A DNA stretch of 64,000 nucleotides from Streptomyces novaecaesareae (GCF_000716875.1 NZ_JNWQ01000044.1:1-64000); one strand, 5' to 3'. Shown: positions 17,372-27,900, counted from the first letter of the stretch. Program-made: numbers and translations. Notes: generated by a model not told the origin, from the sequence alone.

Positions 17372-17623
17372 GGACGCCTCGGCAGGGTGTCGGCGGTCGG
17401 GGGGCGGCCACCGTAGCGCATCCATTTGGTCACCCAGAGTGGTGAATGCGGCCCCGGTTCCCGTCCGACTAGGCCAGAAGTGCCTGTTTGATCACACCTG
17501 GGGCCCCCGGAGGCGGCGCGCGAGAAGGCGTCGATAGGATGCTCGCGGCCGGTGGACCGACCCGGCCGGGCTGACCGACACCGAAGCCGGCCGAGCCCCC
17601 AATCGCTTCCGGAGGGTTTTTCC

Positions 17624-18004
17624 GTGCCGGCTGGAACGCTGTACCGCGGCCGGGAAGGCATGTGGAGCTGGGTGGCTCATCGAGTCACCGGCGTCCTCAT
17701 CTTCTTCTTCCTGTTCGCCCACGTCCTGGACACCGCCCTCGTGCGAGTGTCCCCGGAGTCCTACGACACCGTCATCCAGACGTACAAGACTCCGCTCGTG
17801 AACCTGATGGAGTACGGCCTGGTGGCCGCCATCCTGTTCCACGCCCTGAACGGCCTGCGCGTCGTCGCGGTCGACTTCTGGTCCAAGGGCCCGAAGTACC
17901 AGAAGCAGATGCTCTGGACCGTGGTCGGCGTCTGGGTCGTCCTCATGGCCGGCTCCTTCTACGGGATCCTGCAGCACACGCTGATCTCCTGGTTCGGGAA
18001 GTGA
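17624..18004 (+). CDS. sdhC: Succinate dehydrogenase cytochrome b556 subunit
   Basis: 126-residue membrane anchor of complex II. Three transmembrane helices are visible, and the family motif HRVTGVLIFFFLFAHVLD carries the conserved Arg, Ser/Thr and His residues of the quinone and heme b region; FHALNGLR is the second His-containing segment. GTG 17624 is chosen because GGAGGG lies 8 bases upstream and VPAGTLYRGREGMW is the actinobacterial N-terminus. First gene of sdhCDAB. A TAGGAT hexamer at 17535-17540 could be the -10 box, giving a leader of about 80 bases, but no clear -35 is seen. Confidence 0.95.
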   Translation: MPAGTLYRGREGMWSWVAHRVTGVLIFFFLFAHVLDTALVRVSPESYDTVIQTYKTPLVNLMEYGLVAAILFHALNGLRVVAVDFWSKGPKYQKQMLWTVVGVWVVLMAGSFYGILQHTLISWFGK

Positions 18005-18012
18005 GTCGAGAC

Positions 18013-18504
18013 ATGACCACGGAATACTCCGACGCCATCGTCGTGCCGTCGAAGCAGGCGCACACCGGCAAGGGCCTCGGCACCGGCAACCCGGCCGACG
18101 CGTTCGTCATCGAGCCGCCGCGCCAGCGGACGGCCAAGACCCCGCGTCGCACCCGCACCAACTTCGAGATGCTGGCCTGGCTCTTCATGCGCCTGTCCGG
18201 TGTCGTCCTGGTCGCCCTGATCCTCGGCCACCTGATCATCATGCTGATCCTCGACGGTGGTGTCTCCAAGATCGGCTTCGCCTTCGTGGCCGGCCGCTGG
18301 GCCTCGCCGTTCTGGCAGGGCTGGGACCTCCTGATGCTCTGGCTCGCCATGCTGCACGGCGCCAACGGCATGCGTCAGGTCATCAACGACTACGCCGAGA
18401 AGGACTCGACCCGGCTCTGGCTCAAGGGGCTCATGGGCACCGCCACGGTCTTCACCGTGCTGCTGGGCACCCTGGTGATCTTCACCTTCGACCCCAACAT
18501 CTGA
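18013..18504 (+). CDS. sdhD: Succinate dehydrogenase hydrophobic membrane anchor subunit
   Basis: 163-residue second membrane anchor of complex II. A hydrophilic N-terminus of about 50 residues (Thr/Arg-rich) is followed by three transmembrane helices. LILGHLII and MLHGANGMRQV hold the His residues expected to ligate heme b and line the quinone site. It begins 8 bases after the sdhC stop, so the two anchors are co-translated. The length is longer than proteobacterial SdhD but normal for actinobacteria. Confidence 0.94.
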   Translation: MTTEYSDAIVVPSKQAHTGKGLGTGNPADAFVIEPPRQRTAKTPRRTRTNFEMLAWLFMRLSGVVLVALILGHLIIMLILDGGVSKIGFAFVAGRWASPFWQGWDLLMLWLAMLHGANGMRQVINDYAEKDSTRLWLKGLMGTATVFTVLLGTLVIFTFDPNI

Positions 18505-18555
18505 GCCGCGAGCACCATCGACCATCGGCAGAGGCCAGAGGCGAGTTAACCCCCC

Positions 18556-20298
18556 ATGCAGATTCACCAGTACGACACCGTCATCGTCGGCGCCGGCGGC
18601 GCCGGCATGCGCGCGGCCATCGAGTCCACGCAGCGCAGCCGCACCGCCGTCCTGACCAAGCTCTACCCGACCCGGTCCCACACCGGCGCGGCGCAGGGCG
18701 GCATGTGCGCCGCCCTCGCCAACGTCGAGGAGGACAACTGGGAGTGGCACACCTTCGACACGGTCAAGGGTGGTGACTACCTGGTCGACCAGGACGCCGC
18801 CGAGATCATGTGCAAGGAGGCCATCGACGCGGTCCTCGACCTGGAGAAGATGGGTCTGCCCTTCTCCCGCACCGAGCAGGGCCGGATCGACCAGCGCCGT
18901 TTCGGCGGTCACTCCCGCAACCACGGCGAGGCCCCGGTCCGCCGCTCCTGCTACGCGGCCGACCGCACCGGCCACATGATCCTCCAGACGCTGTTCCAGA
19001 ACTGCGTCAAGCACGGCGTCGAGTTCTTCAACGAGTTCTACGTCCTCGACCTGCTGATCAACGAGGGCAAGACGGCCGGCGTCGTCGCCTACGAGCTGGC
19101 CACCGGCGAGATCCACGTCTTCCAGGCCAAGTCGGTCGTGTTCGCCTCCGGCGGCACCGGCAAGTTCTTCAAGGTCTCCTCCAACGCCCACACCCTCACC
19201 GGTGACGGCCAGGCCCTGGTGTACCGCCGCGGCCTGCCGCTGGAGGACATGGAGTTCTTCCAGTTCCACCCGACGGGCATCTGGCGCATGGGCATCCTGC
19301 TCACCGAGGGCGCCCGCGGCGAGGGCGGCATCCTGCGCAACAAGGACGGCGAGCGCTTCATGGAGCGCTACGCCCCCGTCATGAAGGACCTCGCGTCCCG
19401 TGACGTCTGCTCCCGCGCGATCTACACCGAGATCCGCGAAGGCCGCGGCTGCGGTCCGGACGGCGACCACGTCTACCTGGACCTGACCCACCTGCCGCCG
19501 GAGCAGCTGGACGCCAAGCTCCCGGACATCACCGAGTTCGCGCGCACCTACCTCGGCATCGAGCCCTACACGGACCCGATCCCGATCCAGCCCACCGCGC
19601 ACTACGCCATGGGCGGCATCCCGACCAACGTCGAGGGTGAGGTCCTGCGCAACAACACCGACATCGTCCCGGGCCTGTACGCGGCCGGCGAGGTCGCGTG
19701 CGTGTCCGTGCACGGCGCCAACCGCCTGGGCACCAACTCGCTGCTGGACATCAACGTGTTCGGCAAGCGGGCCGGTATCGCCGCCGCCGACTACGCGCAG
19801 ACGGTGGACTTCACCGAGCTGCCCGAGAACCCGGCCGAGAAGGTGCAGGCGCTGGTCGACGGCCTGCGCGAGTCCACCGGCACCGAGTCCGTGGCGCAGA
19901 TCCGCAAGGAGCTGCAGGAGACCATGGACGCGAACGCGATGGTGTACCGCACCGGCGCCACCCTGAAGCAGGCGGTCGAGGACATCGCCGCGCTGCGTGC
20001 GCGCTACAAGAACGTCTCCATCCAGGACAAGGGCTTCCGCTACAACACGGACCTCCTGGAGGCCGTCGAGCTGGGCAACCTGCTCGACCTGGCCGAGGTG
20101 CTGGCCGTCTCCGCGCTGGCCCGCGAGGAGTCCCGCGGCGGCCACTACCGCGAGGACTTCCCGACCCGTGACGACGTGAAGTTCATGCAGCACACCATGG
20201 CGTACCAGGAGGTTGCCGCCGACGGCACCACCTCCATCCGCCTCGACTACAAGCCGGTCGTCACGACCCGCTACCAGCCGATGGAGCGTAAGTACTGA
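18556..20298 (+). CDS. sdhA: Succinate dehydrogenase flavoprotein subunit
   Basis: 580-residue catalytic subunit that oxidises succinate to fumarate. The FAD-binding GAGGAG is at residues 12-17, the covalent-flavin His is His42 in SHTGAAQGG, and the substrate-binding segments RRFGGHSRNHGEA and QFHPTGIW follow; the capping-domain Arg lies in LTEGARGEGG. The fumarate reductase/SDH C-terminal helical domain fills the last 130 residues. The length is standard. It shares one base with sdhB (TGATG) and follows sdhD by 51 bases, so the four genes form one operon feeding electrons to menaquinone. Confidence 0.97.
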   Translation: MQIHQYDTVIVGAGGAGMRAAIESTQRSRTAVLTKLYPTRSHTGAAQGGMCAALANVEEDNWEWHTFDTVKGGDYLVDQDAAEIMCKEAIDAVLDLEKMGLPFSRTEQGRIDQRRFGGHSRNHGEAPVRRSCYAADRTGHMILQTLFQNCVKHGVEFFNEFYVLDLLINEGKTAGVVAYELATGEIHVFQAKSVVFASGGTGKFFKVSSNAHTLTGDGQALVYRRGLPLEDMEFFQFHPTGIWRMGILLTEGARGEGGILRNKDGERFMERYAPVMKDLASRDVCSRAIYTEIREGRGCGPDGDHVYLDLTHLPPEQLDAKLPDITEFARTYLGIEPYTDPIPIQPTAHYAMGGIPTNVEGEVLRNNTDIVPGLYAAGEVACVSVHGANRLGTNSLLDINVFGKRAGIAAADYAQTVDFTELPENPAEKVQALVDGLRESTGTESVAQIRKELQETMDANAMVYRTGATLKQAVEDIAALRARYKNVSIQDKGFRYNTDLLEAVELGNLLDLAEVLAVSALAREESRGGHYREDFPTRDDVKFMQHTMAYQEVAADGTTSIRLDYKPVVTTRYQPMERKY

Positions 20299-21071
20299 TG
20301 AGCACTCCGACCATGGAGAAGCACTCGGCCGCTCTGGACGCGGCCGAGAGCGACGAGACCCAGCTGATCACCGTCACCTTCCGGATCCGCCGGTTCAACC
20401 CGGAGGAGCACCCGGACCCGGTGTGGGTCGACTACCAGCTGACGATGGACCCGAAGGAGCGCGTCCTGGACGCGCTCAACAAGATCAAGTGGGAGCAGGA
20501 CGGCACCCTCACCTACCGCCGTTCCTGCGCGCACGGCATCTGCGGCTCCGACGCCATGCGGATCAACGGCCGCAACCGGCTGGCGTGCAAGACCCTGATC
20601 AAGGACGTCAACCCGGAGAAGCCGATCACGATCGAGGCCATCAAGGGCCTGACGGTCCTCAAGGACCTGATCGTGGACATGGACCCGTTCTTCCAGGCGT
20701 ACAAGGACGTCATGCCGTTCCTCATCACCAAGGGGAACGAGCCGACCCGCGAGCGCCTGCAGTCCGCCGAGGACCGCGAGCGCTTCGACGACACCACCAA
20801 GTGCATCCTGTGCGCCGCGTGCACGTCGTCCTGCCCGGTGTTCTGGAACGACGGCCAGTACTTCGGCCCGGCCGCGATCGTCAACGCGCACCGCTTCATC
20901 TTCGACTCGCGCGACGAGGGTGCCGAACAGCGCCTGGAGATCCTCAACGACCGCGAGGGCGTGTGGCGCTGCCGCACCACCTTCAACTGCTCCGAGGCCT
21001 GCCCGCGTGGCATCGAGGTCACCAAGGCGATCCAGGAAGTGAAGCGGGCGCTGGTCACCCGCCGCTTCTGA
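20298..21071 (+). CDS. sdhB: Succinate dehydrogenase iron-sulfur subunit
   Basis: 257-residue electron-transfer subunit of complex II. The [2Fe-2S] ligands are Cys77, Cys82, Asp85 and Cys97; the Asp at the third position also occurs in other SdhB proteins such as that of Escherichia coli. The [4Fe-4S]/[3Fe-4S] domain has Cys169, Cys172, Cys175 and Cys179, then CSEACPRGIE. The N-terminal extension of about 20 residues is hydrophilic. The gene overlaps sdhA by one base and is followed 18 bases downstream by a strong terminator that closes the operon. Confidence 0.97.
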   Translation: MSTPTMEKHSAALDAAESDETQLITVTFRIRRFNPEEHPDPVWVDYQLTMDPKERVLDALNKIKWEQDGTLTYRRSCAHGICGSDAMRINGRNRLACKTLIKDVNPEKPITIEAIKGLTVLKDLIVDMDPFFQAYKDVMPFLITKGNEPTRERLQSAEDRERFDDTTKCILCAACTSSCPVFWNDGQYFGPAAIVNAHRFIFDSRDEGAEQRLEILNDREGVWRCRTTFNCSEACPRGIEVTKAIQEVKRALVTRRF

Positions 21072-21088
21072 TCCCCGCCTGACAGCCC

Positions 21089-21128
21089 GAAGGCCCCCGC
21101 CCGATCTCCGGATCGGGCGGGGGCCTTC
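21089..21128. terminator. Terminator of sdhCDAB, 17-bp perfect stem
   Basis: Arms 21089-21105 and 21112-21128 (gaaggcccccgcccgat and its complement) pair perfectly around a 6-base loop. It lies between convergent sdhB and the small membrane protein gene, so it can serve both directions. Confidence 0.9.
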
Positions 21129-21144
21129 GCACGTTCCGGGCCGG

Positions 21145-21402
21145 TCAGTCGGTGGCCGGGGTGCGGCGGGTGGCGCGCAGGCCCCGCAGACCGATGGTGC
21201 CGACGGCGATGCCGAGGGCGAAGGAGGTGACGGCGAGGAGGAGGTGGACCCAGAAGAAGGCGGTGGGCTGGGAGTGGTCGCCGTTGGTGAAGGCCTGGCC
21301 GCCGGAGTCCTTCCAGAGGTTCTTGACGAAGGTCGTCCAGATGATGATCGACCAGACTCCGAAGGCGGTCAGGAACCAGGAGGTGCGGCGGCTGAGCTTC
21401 AT
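21145..21402 (-). CDS. SCO4848 family membrane protein
   Basis: 85-residue protein with two transmembrane helices (about residues 8-26 and 50-72) joined by a polar loop, KNLWKDSGGQAF, and ending in an Arg-rich tail. Size, sequence pattern (TSWFLTAFGVWSIIIWTTF) and position beside the D-Ala-D-Ala carboxypeptidase match the SCO4848 family of small actinobacterial membrane proteins. The function is unknown. ATG 21402 is chosen because GAGGA stands 6 bases before it; the open frame continues upstream but has no similarity. It is divergent from the carboxypeptidase gene, with 142 bases between the starts. Confidence 0.85.
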   Translation of the reverse strand: MKLSRRTSWFLTAFGVWSIIIWTTFVKNLWKDSGGQAFTNGDHSQPTAFFWVHLLLAVTSFALGIAVGTIGLRGLRATRRTPATD

Positions 21403-21544
21403 GGGTGGTCCTCGGCGGGGGTGTGAAGACGGTGTGCGTCCCCCAGTATGCGCGGGCCGCCGATCGGCGTATGGCGGGCCCCTCCTGCGGAGGACGGGCC
21501 CGGAGTGGCGGACGCCGGAGGCCGTGAATGGGTACGGTCTGCTG

Positions 21545-22753
21545 GTGCCCACACCCCGTCACACGTTCGCCCGCCTGTGCGCCGCGGTCACCGCGGCCCT
21601 CCTGGTCCTGCTCGCCGCCCCGGCCGCGGTCGCGGCCCCGCAGCAGCCGCCGCCGTCGGTCGCGGTCGGCGGCGAGCGGCTCGGGCTCCCCGGGGTCCAG
21701 GTCTCCCCGCTGGCGGGCACCCCGCCGCTGCCGACCGACCTCACCGGCCAGTCCTGGATAGTCTCCGACGCCATGTCAGGAGAGGTGCTGGCGGCCTACA
21801 ACCCGCACCTCAGGCTGCCGCCGGCCAGCACCCTGAAGATCCTCTTCGCGGACACCGTGCTGCCCAAGTTCGACCGCAACGCGGTGCACAGGGTCGCCGA
21901 CGAGGAGATCACGGGGATCGGCCCCGGCAGCAGCCTGGTCGGGATCAAGGAGAACCTGGACTACCGGGTCGAGGACCTGTGGCGCGGGGTGTTCCTGAGC
22001 TCGGGCAACGACGCCGTGCACGTCCTGTCGCACATGAACGGCGGCATCGCGCAGACCGTCGCCGAGATGCAGGCGCGCGCCGAGGCGCTGCAGGCGAAGG
22101 ACACCCGGGTGATCTCCCCGGACGGCTACGACATGGACGGCCAGGTCTCCTCGGCCTACGACCTGTCGCTGTTCGCCCGGGCCGGCCTGCGCAACGCGGA
22201 CTTCCGGGCGTACTGCGCCACCCGGGACGCGATGTTCCCCGGCGCCGTGGACAAGAACACCGGCCAGCGCGGCGCCTTCGGGATCGCCAACACCGACCGG
22301 CTGCTGGGCAAGTACCCCGGCCTGATCGGGGTGAAGAACGGCACCACCACCAACGCCGGCTCGACCTTCGTCGGCGCCGCCGAACGCGACGGCCGCACCC
22401 TGCTGGTGACGGTGATGCACCCGGCCAGCTACCAGAAGGTGTACGACGAGACGGCCGCCCTGCTGGACTGGGGCTTCGCCGCGGCCGGCAAGGTGCAGCC
22501 GGTCGGCAAGCTGGTCGACGAGGCGCCGCCGGGCGACGCCCGGCCGACCGGTCAGGCCGGCCAGGCCGGTGGCACCGACGGCGTGCCCGCTCCGCCGCCG
22601 CAGCCCTCCGCGACCCCGGGCCGGGCCGCCGCGGCGCCCGCCCCCGCCGGGGACGACGGGCTCGGCCTCGCCGGCTGGGCGGCGGTCGTGGCGGCCGGGG
22701 CCGCCCTCGGGTACGGCGCGCTGGTCCTGCGGCGGCGCCGCTCCGCCGGCTGA
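21545..22753 (+). CDS. D-alanyl-D-alanine carboxypeptidase (peptidase S11)
   Basis: 402-residue extracytoplasmic penicillin-binding protein that trims the terminal D-Ala of peptidoglycan stem peptides. After a signal peptide (about residues 1-30) come the active-site STLK (Ser95-Lys98), SGN at 153-155 and KNG at 264-266 in place of KTG, as is common in actinobacterial S11 enzymes. A Pro/Ala-rich stalk leads to a C-terminal transmembrane anchor (GWAAVVAAGAALGYGALVL) with a cytoplasmic Arg tail. The start is uncertain: GTG 21545 gives a normal signal peptide; GTG 21524 has GGAGG only 2 bases away. It is convergent with the YihY gene. Confidence 0.92.
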   Translation: MPTPRHTFARLCAAVTAALLVLLAAPAAVAAPQQPPPSVAVGGERLGLPGVQVSPLAGTPPLPTDLTGQSWIVSDAMSGEVLAAYNPHLRLPPASTLKILFADTVLPKFDRNAVHRVADEEITGIGPGSSLVGIKENLDYRVEDLWRGVFLSSGNDAVHVLSHMNGGIAQTVAEMQARAEALQAKDTRVISPDGYDMDGQVSSAYDLSLFARAGLRNADFRAYCATRDAMFPGAVDKNTGQRGAFGIANTDRLLGKYPGLIGVKNGTTTNAGSTFVGAAERDGRTLLVTVMHPASYQKVYDETAALLDWGFAAAGKVQPVGKLVDEAPPGDARPTGQAGQAGGTDGVPAPPPQPSATPGRAAAAPAPAGDDGLGLAGWAAVVAAGAALGYGALVLRRRRSAG

Positions 22754-22781
22754 TCCCCGGCCCCGACGGGCAGGCCCGGTC

Positions 22782-23771
22782 TCAGTCCTGGGGCCGGGCC
22801 TTCTGCTGCCCGGCGGCCTTCCCGGAGGCCTTCCCGGAGGACTGCTTCGCCGCCGCTGCGGCCTGCGCCTCCGCCTGGTCCGCGGCCTCCAGCAGGGCCC
22901 GCCCGTGCGCCCTGGTCCGCTCCCGGGCGGCCGCCGGGTCGGCCGTCGCCGTCCAGGCCACGCAGTACATCAGCAGTCGGCAGACGAAGTTGATCCACAG
23001 CAGCAGGGCGACCGGCGTGGCGAAGGCCCCGTACAGGCTCCGCACGGCGACCGAGCCGAGGTAGGAGGCGAGCAGGACCTTCAGCAGTTCGAAGCCGACC
23101 GCGCCGATCAGCGCGCCCTGCAGGAGGTCCCGGCGGCGCTGGCCGGTGATCCCGGGGAACGGTGCCAGTAGGTAGGCGAAGAGCAGCGTGTCGCTCCCTA
23201 TGGCGATCAGCACGCCGACACCGGTCAGCAGGTAGCCGCTGCCGAGGCCGATCGCGTCGGCGATCCGCCCGGCCAGGCTCGTCCCGGCGGCGGAGGCGCC
23301 CAGGGAGAACAGCGACACCAGGCCGAGGCCGCCCAGCACCACCACGTCCCAGGCCTTGCGCAGCACCGGGTTGCCGTCCTCGTCGGGCAGCTGCCAGACG
23401 TCCCGGATCGAGGTGCGCATGGTGCCCACCCAGCCCAGGCCGGAGATCAGCAGCAGCGCCCCGCCGACCAGCCCGACGGTGCCGGCGTTCGCGATCAGGG
23501 ACGGCAGGTTGAGCGCGTCCGAGAGGCCCGGCAGCTGGTCGGAGATGTGCTTCTGCACCTTCGCCACCTGGGTGTCGTCGAGCGTGGAGACGGCGATCGC
23601 CAGGCCCACCGTCAACAGGGGGAAGAGCGCGAGGAACCCGAAGAACGTGACGGCGCCGGCCAGCCGGTTGCCGCGGGCGGCCGAGAAGTACTCGTACACC
23701 CGGTAGGGGCGGCTGCGCAGCACCCGGGCCACGAGCGGGCCGACGACCGGGAGGCGGGTCAGGAAGTCCAC
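22782..23771 (-). CDS. YihY/virulence factor BrkB family membrane protein
   Basis: 329-residue integral membrane protein of the YihY/BrkB family, often misnamed ribonuclease BN. Six transmembrane helices are predicted between residues 40 and 275, beginning AVTFFGFLALFPLLTVGLA, with the conserved RDVWQLP segment after the second helix. The C-terminus of about 55 residues is cytoplasmic, Ala/Gln/Lys-rich and low in complexity. The biochemical function of the family is not settled. The GTG start at 23771 leads straight into MDFLTRLPVVGP, as in relatives. It lies 49 bases downstream of a glycosyltransferase gene on the same strand. Confidence 0.9.
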   Translation of the reverse strand: MDFLTRLPVVGPLVARVLRSRPYRVYEYFSAARGNRLAGAVTFFGFLALFPLLTVGLAIAVSTLDDTQVAKVQKHISDQLPGLSDALNLPSLIANAGTVGLVGGALLLISGLGWVGTMRTSIRDVWQLPDEDGNPVLRKAWDVVVLGGLGLVSLFSLGASAAGTSLAGRIADAIGLGSGYLLTGVGVLIAIGSDTLLFAYLLAPFPGITGQRRRDLLQGALIGAVGFELLKVLLASYLGSVAVRSLYGAFATPVALLLWINFVCRLLMYCVAWTATADPAAARERTRAHGRALLEAADQAEAQAAAAAKQSSGKASGKAAGQQKARPQD

Positions 23772-23820
23772 CCGACCGGTTATACCGGGCCGTCCCCCGA
23801 ATGGCCGTCAGGCGCGGGCC

Positions 23821-24819
23821 TCACCGCCGGACGAGTCGGCGGGCCTTCGCGAGGGCGCGCACGGCCTGGTAGGCGCCGTAGCGGCCGTGGCTGAGCAGTT
23901 CGGTGCGCACGCCGTCCACGCCGGCCGGCGGGCGGTAGCCGGCCGGCCGCAGCCGGGCGCAGTGCTCGGCGGCGCGGCGGAAGTACTCGCGGCGGTCGCC
24001 GGGCGGGACCCGGCCGGGCTTGGAGACGACCGTGTTGAGGTGGTGCAGCATCCGCCCGTAGACGACCGGGCGCCAGTGGTCGAGGTCGGGGCGGCGGTCG
24101 AGGAAGGCGAAGACCAGGTCGTACTGGGCGAAGACGTCGAAGTGCTTGCGGCTGGCGGTGGCCAGGATGTTGCCGCCCTCCTGGCGCTGGCGGTAGTGCA
24201 CGCCGACCTGGTCGAGCAGGGTGATCCGGGCGGCGGCGAGCAGCGCCGGGTACGTCCAGGGGGTGTCCTCGTAGTAGCCGGCCGGGAAGACCAGCTGCTG
24301 CTCGGTGACGAAGCCGCGGCGGTAGGCCTTGTTCCAGACGACCTGGAGCAGGTCGAGCAGGTCGGGGCGGGCGGCGAGGTCGAAGACGTCCGGGGAGGCG
24401 GCGCCGAAGACGTGCGCGGAGGCGGCGCGGGTGATCCGGCCGTCGGCGTAGGTGCGGGCGTAGTCGTAGACCAGGACGTCCGGGTCGCCGCCGGCGGTGA
24501 GCCGCTCGTCGATGCTCTTGAGCAGGCCGGGGGTGAGGGTGTCGTCGCTGTCGAGGAAGACCACGTAGTCGCCGGTGGCGACCTCAAGGCCGGCGTTGCG
24601 GGCCCGGCCGAGGCCGACGTTCTCCGGCAGGTGCAGCACCCTGACCCTCGGGTCGGCGGCGGCGGCCGCGTCCAGCATCGCGCCGCAGCCGTCCGGGGAG
24701 CGGTCGTCCACCGCGATCAGTTCGAGGTCCGGACCGTCCTGTCCGAGCACCGATTCGAGGCACTCGGCGAGGTAGTCCTGGACCTTGTACACGGGGACGA
24801 TGACGCTGAAGCGGGGCAC
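23821..24819 (-). CDS. Glycosyltransferase family 2
   Basis: 332-residue cytoplasmic or membrane-associated GT-A fold transferase. The sequence opens with FSVIVPVYKVQDYLAECLES; the nucleotide-sugar Asp residues are in AVDDRSPDG and the metal-binding DSDD in VVFLDSDDT near residue 91. The C-terminal 130 residues are basic and helical, without transmembrane spans. The frame is open without a stop far upstream, but GTG 24819 is where the GT2 fold starts. It is divergent from a GT2-glycerophosphotransferase fusion, and its N-terminal domain resembles that of the fusion, so it probably works on the same cell-wall or capsular polymer. Donor and acceptor are unknown. Confidence 0.88.
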   Translation of the reverse strand: MPRFSVIVPVYKVQDYLAECLESVLGQDGPDLELIAVDDRSPDGCGAMLDAAAAADPRVRVLHLPENVGLGRARNAGLEVATGDYVVFLDSDDTLTPGLLKSIDERLTAGGDPDVLVYDYARTYADGRITRAASAHVFGAASPDVFDLAARPDLLDLLQVVWNKAYRRGFVTEQQLVFPAGYYEDTPWTYPALLAAARITLLDQVGVHYRQRQEGGNILATASRKHFDVFAQYDLVFAFLDRRPDLDHWRPVVYGRMLHHLNTVVSKPGRVPPGDRREYFRRAAEHCARLRPAGYRPPAGVDGVRTELLSHGRYGAYQAVRALAKARRLVRR

Positions 24820-24951
24820 GGGCCCAGCGTAGTGGTCCCCGGGGAGGGCCCTGCCCCGGAGGTAGGATCGGGAGGCACGTACGCACCGATCAAGTGCGGT
24901 CAGGCCCCACCGGGCTGCCACGCTCCTTCCCGAGAAAGGCCTGCGTAGCCG

Positions 24952-27900
24952 ATGGCTCCCCGCCTCTCCATCGTCGTTCCGATCTACAACGTCGAGCGTT
25001 ATCTCGTCGAGTGCCTCGACTCGATCGCCGCCCAGACCTTCACGGACTTCGAGTGCGTCATGGTCGACGACGGGTCGAAGGACGGCAGCGCGGCGCTCGC
25101 CGAGGCGTACGCGGCCAAGGACTCCCGCTTCCGGCTGGTGCGCCAGGTGAACAAGGGCCTCGGCGCGGCCCGCAACACCGGCATCCGGCACATCGACCCG
25201 GACTCCGAGTTCCTGTGCTTCGTGGACAGCGACGACTCGATGCCGCCGAGCGCGTACGAGCTGATGATCAACACGCTGGAGGAGACCGGCTCGGACTTCT
25301 GCACCGGCAACGTGCTGCGCTTCCGCGCCGTCGGCTACTACCAGTCCGGCGGCCACCTGAAGCCGTTCAAGGAGACCCGGCTCAAGACCCACATCACCGA
25401 GGTCCCGGCGCTGGTCACCGACCGCACCGCGTGGAACAAGGTGTACCGGCGCTCCTTCTTCGACGCCGCGGACATCCTCTACCCCGAGGGCATCCTGTAC
25501 GAGGACGCCCCGGTCAGCGTGCCGCACCACTACCTGGCCAAGAGCGTGGACGTGCTCTCCGAGCCGATCTACCACTGGCGCGAGCGCGAGGTCGGCGAGA
25601 TGTCGATCACGCAGATGCGCACCAACCCCAAGGGCCTGATCGACCGGGTCGCCTCGGTGGAGCTGGTCCGCGGCTGGCTGACGAAGCAGACCGAGCCGCG
25701 CTTCGCCCAGTACCTGCGCTCCTACGACGAGAACACCCTCGTCGAGGAGATCCCGATGTTCTTCTGGTCCGTCGTCGACGGCGACAAGGAGTACCGGGAC
25801 GCCTACCTCCAGCACGTCAGCCGGCTGCTCCGGGCGATCGGCCCCGAGCAGGTCCGCAAGCTGCGCGCGCCGCTGCGGCTCAAGTACCACCTGACCCTGG
25901 CGGGCCGGATGGACGAGCTGATCGAGCAGATCAAGTACGAGGGCGAGAGCGGCGGCGGCGTCCAGGCCCGCGGTCTGCTGCGCCCGTACGCCGACTACCC
26001 GTTCCTGCGCGGCGGGCGCCGGAGCGTGCCGGCCGGGGTGCTCAAGCTGGACAACTCGCTGGTCATGCGCAGCCGGCTGTACGAGAGCGGCTGGGTCGGC
26101 GGGAAGCTGCAGCTGGCCGGGCACGCGTACCCGGAGCAGCTGGGCGCGTCCGGCAAGCACGACATGGTCCGCACCCTGGTGCTGCGCGAGACCAAGGGCC
26201 GCCGGGTGATCGCGGTGCCGATGAAGACCACGTACAGCCCCGAGGCCACCGCGAGCTGCAACCACGACCTGTACACCTGCGACTGGTCGGGCTTCACCGT
26301 CTCCGTCGACCCGAAGAAGCTCAAGCACCGCGGCGAGTGGAAGGACGGGCACTGGCGCGTCCTGGTGGCCGGCGCGGGCAAGGGCGGGGTGTACAAGGGC
26401 CGGATCTCGGCCGGCTGGAGCGACACCGCGCAGGCCATCCCGCCGCACTGGGTCGAGCCGGACGTGCGGATCGTGCCGTGGGTCCGGGACAACTTCGTCT
26501 ACCTGCGGGTGGAGACGGTCAAGGCCCGGGCGACCGGCCTGGCCGCGCACGCCGGCCGGGTGGAGGTCTCGGGCGCGGCCCGCTCCGGCCCCAGCTTCGC
26601 CGGTGCCCGGCTGCGGCTCACCCACCTGGAGTCGGACCGGGAGGTGACCGTCCCGCTGGAGCTGGGCGCGCCGGTCGGCTCGCTGCAGCCCTTCACCGCC
26701 TCCTTCGCGACCTCCGAGCTGACCGCCGTCCGCGAGGCCTGGGCCGAGCTGGACCCGGTGGCGGCCGAGCGCGTCCGCGACCACTGGGACACCGAGCTGC
26801 TGCTGGGCGACGGCAGCAGCATCCCGCTGGCCTGGGACGAGCGCAACGCGCCCGAGCGGCTGCACCTGCCGTTGAACCCGCAGGCCCCGGCGGCCGAGCA
26901 CCGGGCGCTCTACGCCAAGCCCTCCCCCGGCGGCTACCTCCAGTTCGCCGACCAGGTGCTGCAGCCGCTGGTGGACGAGGTGTCCTCGCGCGGCGCCGAC
27001 GGCTTCCTGCTCAGCGGCTCGTTCCCGCTGCCCGGCGCGCACCGCTGGGAGCTGGTGGTCCGCCACCACTGGCGCGAGGAGGAGCACGTCTACCCGGTGG
27101 AGATCTCGGACGGCCGGTTCCGCACCGCGCTGCCCGCCGTTCCCACCGCCTCCTTCGCCGGCCGGGTGCCGCTCGCCAAGGGCACCTGGAACGTCTTCTT
27201 CCGTCCGGTCGGCGGGGCGGCCGACGTGCTGCCCGGCGCCGCGGTGATGGTCACCCCGGAGTGCTTCGACACGCTGCCGCTGGAGGTCGAGTCCCGCGGC
27301 AAGCGGATCGTGCTGGAGCGCCGCAACCACGACGGCCTGTCGCTGGAGGCGCACGCGGCGCTGCTGCCCGAGGAGCGGGCCGGCTTCCGCCAGCGCCGGC
27401 TGCGCACCGTCGACTACCCGGCCGCCCGCCGGCTGCCGGTGCGCGACACGGTGCTGTACAACGTCGGCGGCGACGGCGTGTACGCCGACTCGCCGCGGGC
27501 GGTCCACGAGGAGCTGGTCCGGCGCGGCCTGGCGCTGGAGCACCTGTGGAGCAGCGACGACATGCAGGCCGAGCTGCCGAAGAGCGCGACGGCGATCCGG
27601 CTCTGGAGCCCGGAGTGGTTCGAGGCGCTGGCCACCGCCAAGTACGTCGTCACCAGCACCCACCTGCCCGACTTCTTCGTCCGCCGCCCCGACCAGGTGG
27701 TCCTGCAGACCTGGCACGGCACGCCGCTGAAGCAGGTCGGCTTCGACTTCGAGAAGGTCTGGTTCACCGACTCCAACTACCTCAAGAGCCTGGCCCGGGA
27801 AGTCCCGAACTGGAGCCTGCTGGTGGCCGGCAACAGCTGGTCGGCCCCGGTGCTGCGGCGCGCCTTCGACTTCAAGGGCGAGATCCTGGAGAGCGGTTCG

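Noticed and set aside
17535..17540. TAGGAT as a confirmed sdh promoter
   Set aside because: No -35 hexamer lies 16-19 bases upstream, so it is mentioned only as a possible -10 box.
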